A stretch of 64,000 nucleotides of DNA from Dermatemys mawii (lineage: Eukaryota; Chordata; Testudines; Dermatemydidae), in contig ML677373.1 in assembly GCA_007922305.1 (NCBI GenBank), positions 12,760,127 through 12,824,126 of the forward strand, written 5' to 3'. Below, piece after piece: positions 34,701-46,700 of this stretch (the first letter of the stretch is position 1; each line of letters opens with the position of its first letter). The notes beneath the pieces are model-generated. The model saw nothing but the letters and a program-made list of their open reading frames with translations. It searched no databases and was not told the origin of the DNA. A program made the position numbers and the translations under genes.

Positions 34701-37700
34701 TAACTCAAATCCGGGGGTGGGCAGGGTTCTTTTTCCACTCAAAGCAGCCTGTCCTACAGCTCAGTGAGAGGCTCACTGCATCCACTTTTGCATACCTTAC
34801 CTGGGTTGCCTCCTCCTCGCCACCCTCTGTGTCTTTGCTGAAGCTCACATTGGATCCCGACGGATGCTTGCTTCTACTGTTTGGCTTTCTGTGGACATGG
34901 ATGTCAGAAGATTTCAGAGCGTCACTAGACCAGTCGTTCCTCTCCTGTTCATTGGCAACGTGGACCATATCCATCATGGGACCAGAGAGCAGAGCATCCC
35001 TTTCATGGGGCTAGAAGAGAGCAAGGAGGTGAACAGCGATGAGGCACTTACCAGATGGAATGGACTGATTTGCATGATGCCAAGCCTGTTCTACCCTGGG
35101 ATGGATTTGGGTAGCTAGTGGTGGGGCAGCTTCCGGCCTCTACTGAAGAGAACTGGACAGAACACTCTTTGGAGGAGCTGGTCCTCACCATTCCTTAATC
35201 ATTCAAGCAACGATATTCTCCGCCAGGAGATCAACACCTGCTTTTCCATACCTGCAAACCCTGCCAGATCACGAACTGAATCTAATTGCCTGGCAGGTAG
35301 TGCTAAGGCTGCCAACCATGCCAGGCTGAAAGCAAAGCATCACTCCCTCACCTCCTCGTCCATCTCTGGGTGGCAGAAGGAGCGTGTGGAGAGTTCATCC
35401 GTCAGGTCTTCATGGCTATCATGAGGGGCTTCCACCTTCCCACTGAAGAACAGAACAGTCTCTGGACTGGGATTTGGCCAGGATAGAATCCCCTGCTTGT
35501 CTACACAGCAAAGCACCTAAAACACCCCAAGACATCCCACAACACCCCCCAAAATACAAACACACAATGAGTTAATGTCTAAAATATATATTCACAGAAA
35601 CAAACAGCAGAAGGCTCGGATGGGTTTTCAGATACAAAGTTGGACAAAAGTCCCTTGTTAAGCAACCTCCTGTCTTGAGAGTGCATTCTGAAAGCACGCC
35701 CGGGGTACTGAGAACAACTTGGTTCCACCTGGATTAATGGACACTTAATGCAGGTTTCATTTTAGGACTTACTAAAACTAAGCATGAAACCCATGAGCAG
35801 GACGCAAGTATTGTACCTATTTTACAGACTGGTACACCAAGGCTCAGGGAGATCAAGAGATTTATTTTTTTTAAATGTCATTGGCAGAGCTAGGAATAGA
35901 ACCAGCGTATGGCCTGGACTTAAGCTACCAGACCACACTGAATGTCCTCTAAACCACTGTCTTTACTAGAAGAGTGCTCCTGAGAGAATAGGTGCCCATT
36001 TGGTTTGAAGACCGTTATAATTAGGCTAACGCCCGTGCTGTCATATATGTGTAATTCATAAAGTGTAAAAAAGTGGAAAACGGATGAGAGCATAAAAACT
36101 GGATGGGAAGAGTTGTCGAATCGCAGTGACAATAGAACACGGCGATATTCTAAACAAAAAGAGCTCTCAGCCATACACACAGCAGTTTGCATTGCTTCAC
36201 ACTGACTCTGGAGACATTCTGGATTTCCAAGTGAAAATCTTATTATGTAGATGTCCAGCTCTTATATAGCGCTTTTCATCATTAGACCTCAAAGCACTGT
36301 ACAATAGAGGTTATAAAGCCCCTGCAAACCCAGGAGACTAGAAACCCCGCAAGACTTTACTCAGAACGCTGTGAATGGAGCACCTACAGCCCTGTTTCTG
36401 AGGGGATTTTCACAGTGATTGAAGAAAGCAAGGCGTCTCATTTAGGTGTTGTCCTTCTGATAGCCTAGTGATACTCACAGTGACAGATCCCAGGCTGTGA
36501 AGTAAGCTGGAGGTGAAGCTGAGTGTTGGAGACTTGCCTTTTAAAACACACAGAAACTGGCTCCAGATACAACGTATCATTTCCTGTCAGAGAAGCAGAC
36601 CACAGGTGACAATTTGCTGGGGAGAGCCTGGGTGAGGAAGGGGGAGGAGGGGTGCGTGAAGTTAACAAACATGCTTATAGGTTTGAGTCAAAGAGACCCT
36701 GTGAAACAATCCATTGCCGGGGGCAGGACTTTAAGTGACAGTAGGTTGAGGTTTTCGAGGACAAGGGAACTCCCCCTGTTGATGCTGAATGCAAACAGCA
36801 AGTATGTTCCTTGAACAGGGATTCTGCTGGGGCCATCACAGTCTTTCCAGAAAATACAGGTGGGAATTTTGAAGGGGTTTCATCTCAGTTAACTTGGCGC
36901 TGCCTCTTGGAATCTTTTTTTCTAAACAATATACTCAGATCCTTGGATGAAAGGATTTCAGTGCCCCACGACATGCCTATTAAACCCATTTCCAGATGGG
37001 ACAACTGAGGTGCAACGACTTGCCCAAGGCAACCCAGGGAGTCAGGAGTCCGGGTTCTACCTCCTGCTAGAACCATTACCTCCCCATCCAAGTTAACTAA
37101 AAATCAAATCTATGTACAACTGAAGGAAGGTTTGAATGAGGGAAAATATTACAAACCAAATGTGCTGCTGTCACAGACAACCTTGGTCTCCCACAGGAGC
37201 ACTATCCCAAACAGAGGCTGGATGACAGAAGGCTAACACATATGGGCTCATCTCTGTAAATCTGGGATCCAGTCCCAGCCTCAGAGCTGGGTGTTTCTTG
37301 TTCCCAGCTGAACTGGGTCTGTATTTTGATGTTGAGCTGCAAGCTTTAAATGCATTTTTGGATCGCTACCACTCTGCATCACTTCTCTCGTGCTTGCACT
37401 CCTCCAGTGCTCAGACACTATGTTGATAGGGGCCATGTACAAACCTAGGCAGATCAAATCTCACCATAGCTGTAGTCAGAAATGCAGAGCAATATTTAAT
37501 TTAAAACAAAAAGAAAAGGCCATGTTTAATCCAGACAATTCCTTACAGCCAAGGTCTTCGCACGGAAGTAGAAAAAGGGAACAGAGCCAAAGGACCCAGG
37601 GAAATGACCTCAAGTAACTACTTTTTAACTGCTCAAGCACTGAATTGCACAGCTCATCTGAAGGATGAACTGGCGTAGGAAGGTAAGAAAATGTTCAGAG

Positions 37701-40700
37701 CGAGTGATATGAGTGGGGGTGAGCAATGGCAAGGGGATAGACTGAGCCTGGTGACATCCGGCATTTTCTAATTAGCCTTGGGAATCGCTCTGCTTCCCAG
37801 GGAAATGGAAATCCTAATGCCAGATTAGGCAAGACAGTATCCTCCTGTTTGATCTGGGTGATATAATCTGCAGAGGGGCTGGATCCATACAGTTTTTTTT
37901 AGAGTTTGCTTGCTCTGGTTTGGGAAGTGTTAGTAATGCACACACGCTTACTAAGAATCTGGTGAAGCAGGATCAGGTTTTCATCCCAAATGACCCACTC
38001 TCTTCTCTTTATATCTCGCCTCTGCTGAGTCTTGTTGCTACTTCCCATCTCTCTGTTCACTAGGTTTGATTGGATGAGGGTTTTGTTTGTTTTTTAAGAT
38101 AAGCTAAATTCTGCCCCAGCCGCCTGCTATGTACCCGTATTTCCTGACCAGTTATTTCACCTGTGGAGCAACAGCGACCAACAGGACTTGAAACAGATGC
38201 TTTCTCCAAGACAGGAAAGCTTGGTTTCAAAACCTCAGCAAAATTCTAAGTCATAGCAATCTGAAGGGTAAAAGCTGGATCACCTGTCACATTTAGCTCA
38301 GCCCTGGCCAGTAGAGCAGTTTCAACATGAGAAGGTGTGTGGGAAAGACATCCAAACTACAAGCAGAGCAAAATAAAGCAGCAAACAAAGAGTGCCAGCA
38401 GGCATCTGTCACCAGCAGCAAAGGTTTAGGGACTAGCAGAAGACCACAGAGGGAGAAAGGGAAGGATCTTATGGAGCTCACAGTGAAGTAGGAAGTGAAT
38501 GGAAGACTGGTAAAAAATAGTAACAACAGTACCTGAGAAGATACCATCTCTGTGTAGCTGCTGAGAGTGTCCTCTGAAAACTTAGCCAGCTGTAGTAAGA
38601 GAAGAGACCAGTTACTATCAGTGTGCTCAGAAATGGTACATGAGAAGTGTTCCCCTCTAAATACTATGCCTTCTGGGAGGTGAAAGGAGGGGCCCTATTC
38701 TCTACTGCTATACCAGAAGAGACCAATGATCCATCATATCCAGTAACCTGTCTCCAGTGGTCCATGTTACTATTTATCTGTTAAGCATAAGCACCATGTT
38801 TAGTGCTGTACAGGTCCTGGATGAATACATCGTTCTTGCCCTGAAACACTTACAGACTAAAGAGACAGATTACACCAGTCAGATGCACAAGGAGGCAGTT
38901 CTTTCTTAGGCTGATATTTTGAGGCAGAAGGAGGCAGCATTTGAAAGGCTCTGGACTGGGTGAAAGAAGAGAGCTTTAAGAAGGGATTTCAAAGGTGGGC
39001 AGCTGTAACACCAGGGACCCAGAGGAAGGAGGCAGAATGAAAGGGGCTATAAGATAGGAAATGAAATCAGAGATGTAGGTGGGATGGAATCATGCAGAGC
39101 TTGGAAGGGAGGGAAAATTGTAGATGATGATTTCATAACTCAAAGCTTTGCATCCAATGAGGGGGAATTCTCATCTTGACAGAAAGAGGAACAACTCACA
39201 AAACAAAACAAAAAATAGTAGTTGCCAGTGTAAATAGAATAAAGTCCCAATCAGTAATACTTCCACTTAGGCCAATTTCACAAAGTTAAAAAGCACATAT
39301 GAACCAAACAGCTGGGAGAAAATTTACATAGAGAAATGTGAGGGATCATTGGGAAGTGTTTAAGAACTTTTTAATCAATACTCAGAAGGCCACAATCAAG
39401 AAACAAACATACACTGGTTAGGAATGCAGCCTGGCTTAGAAGAGAAGTGAAAGCAACAACAAAAAATAAAAACAATACATAACAGATGGAAAAAAGAGGA
39501 AACTGGCAGCAATGAATAAAAATTAGAAGCTAAAAAAGAAAGCTGATAAGGAAATGAAAAGGACACATGAAGAAATCTATAGCCAACAGAGTAACAGACA
39601 ACGAGGAAGAGGGTTTGGGTTTTTCTGAGTAAAGCATATTAAGAACACAAGGAACCATGACAATGGTATCAGTACTGTACTAGATGGGACTGGTGGAATT
39701 GTCATAATAACGAAGACAATGAAGAAGTGCTCAATAAATACTTCTGTTCTGTATTTGAGAACAAGCCAGATGATGTATTCGTATCATGTGATAATGATGA
39801 AAATACTTTCCATTCCAACATTAACTAAGAAAGATGTTAAACAGCAGCTATCAAAGCTAGGCATCTTTATATCAGCAGTTCCAGATAACTTGCAGCCAAG
39901 AATTTTAAAAGAGCTGGCCAAGGAGCTCTCTAGACCACTAATGTTGATTTTCATTAAGTCTTAGAACACAGGGGAAATTCCAGGACTAGAAGGCTAATGC
40001 TGTGCCAATATTTAAAAGAATAAATGGGGATGACCCAAGTAATAATAGGCCTGTCAGCCTGACTTCAGTCTTGAGCAAAATAATAGAATGGCTGTGCCAC
40101 AGGGTAGCTGGCCCCAGTAAATGAAGTAGGTCCAGTACCCCTCTGTCAGAGCAGGTGCTCTCATTAGGCCAATTAAGAGGGTGATGACCCTATAGTTAAA
40201 GATTCACGGAACTGTATTTAGCTTATCAAAGAGAGGTAACTTGATCACAGTCTATAAGTAACTACATGTGGAACAGAAATCTGAATGTTCCATTTAGCAG
40301 ACAAAAGTACAAGAAGATCCAGTTGCTCAGAGGTAAGGCTAGGCAAATCTGAACTAAAAAAAAAAAAAAAAAGTGTATTATTTCAACACTGGGGTTAAAT
40401 AACTATTGGAACAACACACCAAGATTTCTGGTGGATTCTCCACTAGCATTTTTAAATTACATTTGAATGTTTATCTAAAAGATATGTTCTACTTCAACCA
40501 CATCTATGTGACTTGAAGCCACAATTAATAAAGGAAAATCCTATGTCCTGTCTTATGCAGGAGGTCATACTAGAAGATGACCACAATGATCCCTTCTGGC
40601 CTTAAGATCTATTAGCTTGAACTTGATGGGAAAGGGAAAGAAAGCAGTGGAGGGAGCAGAGTTACATGGTCCAGCTGACAGAGAGGAAGAGGGACTGAAC

Positions 40701-43700
40701 TGCTTAACTGCTTTATTCTGAATGGAGTAAAGGGAAGAAAGGTGGGAATAGGGAGGCCAAATAAGAGGCTGCCCTAGTCAAGATCACAGTGACGAAGGCC
40801 TGAACAAGCTTTGTGACTATAGGGACATGGAGGAAGGATCATATCTGAGATGTCATGGAGAAAGAACTGGCAGGATTTGGTGAACTACTTGGAAACATGG
40901 GGAGAAGAGAAAGGAGACAGAAAAGGACACACCCTGCTTTCCTCTCACAGAGTCCATCACCTTCTCTGCCCCTCCCTCCACACACAATGACCAGACACAG
41001 GGAAATACCTACCAGTGAGGTGGATGAGGTCTTGCTCATCTGGGCCAGGACTCTGGCTTCTCCACAGGCTGTAGCAAGAACCCACAGGACAGGAAAGAGC
41101 AGTGGAAGGATGGGCAGCACGCCATTTACCTGAAAAACCACCATAGGTCACCAACTAAAGTCAGCATAGCAATGAAGCTAGAACTGACACCTGTCACATG
41201 ACCTCCCCTTCACCACAGCAAAGGGACAGACACAGGGCAATGTCAGGAGCAAAGGATGCAGTTTGCAAAGAGAAAGTAGTGCAACACACTGAGGAGCCCT
41301 GAGGGAAAGACACCCACAATCCATGGGGATTGCCATAAAAGAGACAGTCAGCAGTTCACACTCCCTTGCAGTCAGCTTTCACAATGGATTTGGCATTAAG
41401 TCTTAATATTAAAGAGAAAAAATCCTGGACAAACAGATAAAAGCCCATCCTGATGGGAACACTAGGGTCAATGGTGTTCAGCTGAGTGCTTCACCTGACC
41501 TCAGCATGAACAGGAGAGAAGCAACTCTGGGAAGGCGTGGAAGGTTTGTGTTGAAAGGAAATTACCTGCAGTGTATGCATTGGTTAGGAGGGAGAAGGGT
41601 GGGCACAAGAGACTCCTTTACCTGCAGCTGAAGAAGAGTGTACCGCCAAGAAGCAATTCCAGGAGCCATGAAAATGAAGCGCATAGCATTGGTGATCAGG
41701 AAGCCAGCCTGTTAGTTAAACAGAGGAAATACCATCAGCAAGCCACCACCGCTTGGAATGAGAGTCTCCACTCCCCTTACCACTGCGAGCCCTGGAAAAT
41801 CCTGGAGGACAAAGCTGGTTTGTTACTGCAGTACAAAACCCTCCCCCACCCCCATCCCATCCCATCCCATCACTACTCCTGCATAAGAACTGTTCAGCAC
41901 ATTCACTGCACTTCTCTGAGCTACTCAAACTGAATATAGGTTTAGTGACTGGCTGGAACGTCTCATGAAAGCCCACAGGTTCTTAACTTCTATTGGGATA
42001 CGCTGGCCTGCTCTTCTGGCAACTTTGGGACAAGACTGGTCATCAACAGCAGTGGCTTGAAAGTCAGACCTACCAATACGATAGGGACGGCACACTTCAG
42101 CATCACTGACTGCACTGTGAACCTCTCGTTATCCAGAGCTGTCACGGGACGTGACAAAGCCATGTCCAGACACCACCTGAAACATCAAGACCAGTTAGGA
42201 GCCCAGCCCATGACACAACGTCTTAACATTGCATCTTCCTCCACTATAATCTTTTTAGTTTATCTTAAGCGGAATAGTGCTTCATGATGGGAAACTGATC
42301 ACTGTTTCAGAGGCCCAAAGCCAGGCATTCCATACTGTTAGCTTTGCACTTGACACTGGAGTAAATATGAACTTCCCTCAACTCCTCAGCTGGTTGACCG
42401 CAGCTCTCAAACCCCAATTTGCATGTCTGGTCAGAGTACATTCAGATACCTACATCTCTAGCTGACCAGAAGGGTCGCTGATGTTACTGATTAAATCTTA
42501 AGGAGAAATGGCACTTGCAGAGAATCTCACCCACTCAGAGCAAAAAGATCAATAGTCATATGAAAGTGACTATTTCCCACTCAGTTTCTAAAAATGGGCT
42601 TTGCCCCACTGCTGAACCAGATCAAATAACAATGAAACACCTGCCTCGTGCTATCTGCAGCTCTCTCATTCTTCCTTTCTTTGCTCATCCAAGAATTAGC
42701 ATTTTACTTCTTAAAATTACACCACCCTAAAAAGGAGAGCAACTATCCCTGCAAGTTAGTATTCTCTGCAGATCCAAACTTCTGTACCCATAATTCAGAG
42801 ATGATGCCACTGCTTAGAGAGTTGACAGCTAGCCTTGCCCTTTTTCTCTGAGTTGCAAACTCTAATTTAAAATTTTTTTTAAAAAGGAAGCTCAGACCCC
42901 TATAAAAATGGGGCCAAGTGAAGGGCTTGCTATCAAAGGCAGAAATTCTCTGATCGCCTTGCCGCCACCACCACAAATCAGGTTGGAGGTGAGGTGCTAA
43001 ACCAGCAGTCTGGAGAATATGGCTTTCTGCATCCATTTGACCTAGCAGCTGCTGAGAACCAACGAAGGAGTCCAGTGAGAGTCCTATAACTCTAGTATTC
43101 CCAGATAGTGGGTAAGAGGTAATGTCTATCTGAAGCCCCTTGTATAGGACTGGCAAAACTCCACCCCTTCTTGATACAAGGCTGCAACAAGAACCAAGCC
43201 AGCATGTACAAACATGAGAAGCAGTACTTAGCACACCTGACATTGTCAATCACTGGGGTCTTTAGGACACGAAAGAGACGATACAGCTGAGGATTCTGAG
43301 GTCCCTTCTTCACTTCACCCCTCGGGGAAGGTGGAGGGGAAAAAGGGGGGAACAAGTCTCCTGGCTCCAGAACAATGTGTTCATCATCCTGTTATCAAAT
43401 TAAAGAAGAAAAGACAGAAAGAAGGTCCAAAGGTTGCACAATCAGACAACTCAATGGAGACCTCCTGAAAGGCACTGGTGTTTTAGTACCACAGAAATCT
43501 GTTCAACACAGGACACGTCTCCTACACTGTTCAAACCATCAATGATTTAAAATTCATTTGCAAAGTTGATGCACTGAATGTGAAGCAGAATGCATCACCT
43601 ATTGCATAACGCAACACTTACTCCTCAGCATAACCAGCATGTATGCACATTTCACAGGAAAGCATCTACACTATGGTGTTATAGTGACAAAACTAAGATG

Positions 43701-46700
43701 CCACAGCTGTGTGATTGTAGCACCCACAGTGTAGACATGACCTTAAACAATAAAGAGCATCAAAAGTAACTTTAAAAGCTGAATTTTCCCATGTCTTTCT
43801 TGCACAACACAGTTCCTCCTGCCCCCATCTCAAGTACAAAATATGAAATCCTAACCACTTGCACCTATTAAAGATCTCTACATGCTTTTGTAAGAGAGGC
43901 ATGTTAATTCTGATGCCCTGGTCAAATTGTAGTTTTGGTAACTTCATTCTGCTTCTCTAAATTAACTATAATAATTATCCATGTGGCTTGTGAATGTGGC
44001 GTTCTTTTTCACTTCTTGTCCGAAACTGGTATTGCTGTGTTGTGAACAGCTGCTGCATTCCAGCCCAGAAGTAGTTGCATTACAAGCATTAAATTATCCA
44101 TGTAATTCCTTTATCCGTCTCACAGGAATTTGTAAGGCTTAACATTTGTAAAACAACATGAGCTTCTTGTCTAAGAGCTTCTGAAGAGCATTAAATATAT
44201 TCTCTTCATCTCTTTGCCCCGGCATCTTTACATTTTTCTAATCTAAGTGCTCTTTTCTTCTGTCAAGTGCTCCTGTTTGTACCACCAACTCTGTACATTC
44301 TCTAAACAAATCATCCCACAAGTTTCCATTCTCTGAGAGCTGCTTTCAGAGCCAGGAGGAAAGCCAGGCCCTGCTGCTTGTTTTGCTACATTATAAAGGG
44401 CAAGCTTCAGTATCCAAACACCATGAAGGAAGGGTTTTCTGAAGCAGCAGGCTATAATTATACCACACTTGAGCTAAAATAATGTCCACGTTACATTCCC
44501 ACCAGTACTGGGCCCTCCCCATTTTCCCAGAAATTATTCTGCAATCTGATGGAGACATGCACAGACTTACAGACTTCAAGGTCAGAAGGGACCGTTATGA
44601 TCAAGCATGATTTTATAACAGATAAGTTTAGATCAGAGACCACTTGTTGTCCTGCAGCGATAACCTAAACATTTTATCTTGCTCTTTTTCAGTCAATTTT
44701 TTCCTTAGCTTGTAATTCCAGCCCTCTTAGGCAGTTCATCCACATTCCTCACATGTATCCTATACAACAACCTTACATTATCAGAGAGCAGAAAGGGGAA
44801 GGTGAGAGCAAATAAGCCTTTATTTTTCCATATGAAACGCAAGGTACAGTCCCCTTCCTTTATCAGAAAGGCATATTCTACACTAGAGTTCCATATGGAA
44901 ATACCATGTTCATGTCGGGAGTTCTGTCTGCAAAGTGAGTGCAATGAATTTATAGTCAGGAGCAGAGAGGAGTATTTTGCACACAGGTTCATTTAAGATC
45001 TTTAGTGACAGTGACTTTCTGCCTAAAACCCATCTTCTAGCACAACAGCAACAGCTAAGGCTTCAAAATGAGAAGGCATCCTATTGAATTATCTATTTAG
45101 ATGGGTTTAATACAGTTATGATCAGAAGCACAATACACTCCTTTTCTGTCCTGTGAGATAAGAAACATTATGCTTTGGCATCATTTGTGTGGTTATGTTG
45201 TTGGAGTTTGGGGGTTATTGGGAGAGCTGTTTATATAAAACACTTTTAGCTGCACAAATGAAGTGCAAGGTGAAGCTCTTGAGTGTTCCCAAGGTAGAAA
45301 GACATCAAACACACAATGAGAATACTGCGTGCTCTGGGAATTGGTCACCAACAAGATCATCCTGGGAAACAATCTTTCATCATGGCACAGAAAGGAGACA
45401 AGTGAGTTACCTTAATCCCTCGCAAAGAAGCAAAAGACTCCTGTCCTGGTCTCAGAGCAATGATGTCTCCTTCTACTAATAGGCTGACGGGTAGGTTTAC
45501 AAGATGACCATCTCTGTAGGCCCAGTGGAGGGACCAGGATGGGGCAAAAGGCATGTGAAGATCGGGGTACATGGAGTCTGGCCACTTTGGCTCTTTGCCA
45601 TCTTCCAGGGTATCTGAAAGCACAGAGAACAGCAAAGAGTGAGGAAGAGCCCTACTGGAGAAGGGCTGGTGATCCTGTAAGGATTTACCTTCCATAGAGT
45701 GATCCCTCCAGTGCTAATCCCACACAGTCCTTATGATCTCCTGCTATTTCCTTTATTCCCCCATCGGGGAGGGGAGGTCCCTCATATTTCCCCATCCTGT
45801 ACAGAGAGCTACCCTTAGCCAATTTGCAACATACATCAAACACCTAATGCTGAGACGAACCTATGCAAGACAAGGGCCAAGAGAATGTCCCAAAGGGTCC
45901 CGGGCTGAAAAGAATAACTCTACCTCCTGCCAGGCAGAGGCTCCCCCCAGGCTTGCTGCCCATGCTGGGAGGGTGCTCACTCACAGCTGTTTCCCACACA
46001 CACGTCTCTTGCTACTGTTCCTACGCTTTCCTCTCTCATTGCTTGCTAGAAGGCAGATATTTTTATGAGATGCTCCAAGTCTGACTTACTCCAGCACACA
46101 GATATAATGGCCATTTGCCTTACCGGGTTAAGGTTCAAAGCATTTGACACTTGCAGCTCAGCATATCCCATCTAAAGAGCGTGGTGCAGAAAGCTGCCTC
46201 TCAACAGCCTGCCTCTGTATGTGATGGAGCAAGACAGGTAATCTAACTACAAGCAATGGAGGCACCGGGGCTTGGAGAGAAATCCAATGCGGGGAAGCTG
46301 AGTGTGTGTGCATGACAACCCAAATGGGAGATGGCGGATGGTGACCTCACCATTTATCTTGTTGAGGATGGTTCGGAGCCTCCTTTCAACTTCTCTGCGC
46401 TTCAGCCTCTCTTGTCGTCCAATCAAGAAGAGGTTCAGGAGGAGGAGGAGGAGGAGTGCCAGGGCATTCACAATCTCTGCACCTTGGCTTTGCGAGGCAA
46501 CAGGAAATAACCAAGAAGCAGAAGAGGCATGTGAGTAAAGGAGCAGAATATGCGTCCCCGTTTAGCACATAGATGCTCACCCTCCTGGCCCTTTATTCTT
46601 TCATATCATTGACTCGGGTATTAATGTTATTCGTAAAGAAAAGCAAAGGCACTAAGCCCATGCTTGGTCTTTAGACCAATTCCACTGGAGAAGTTTGACC

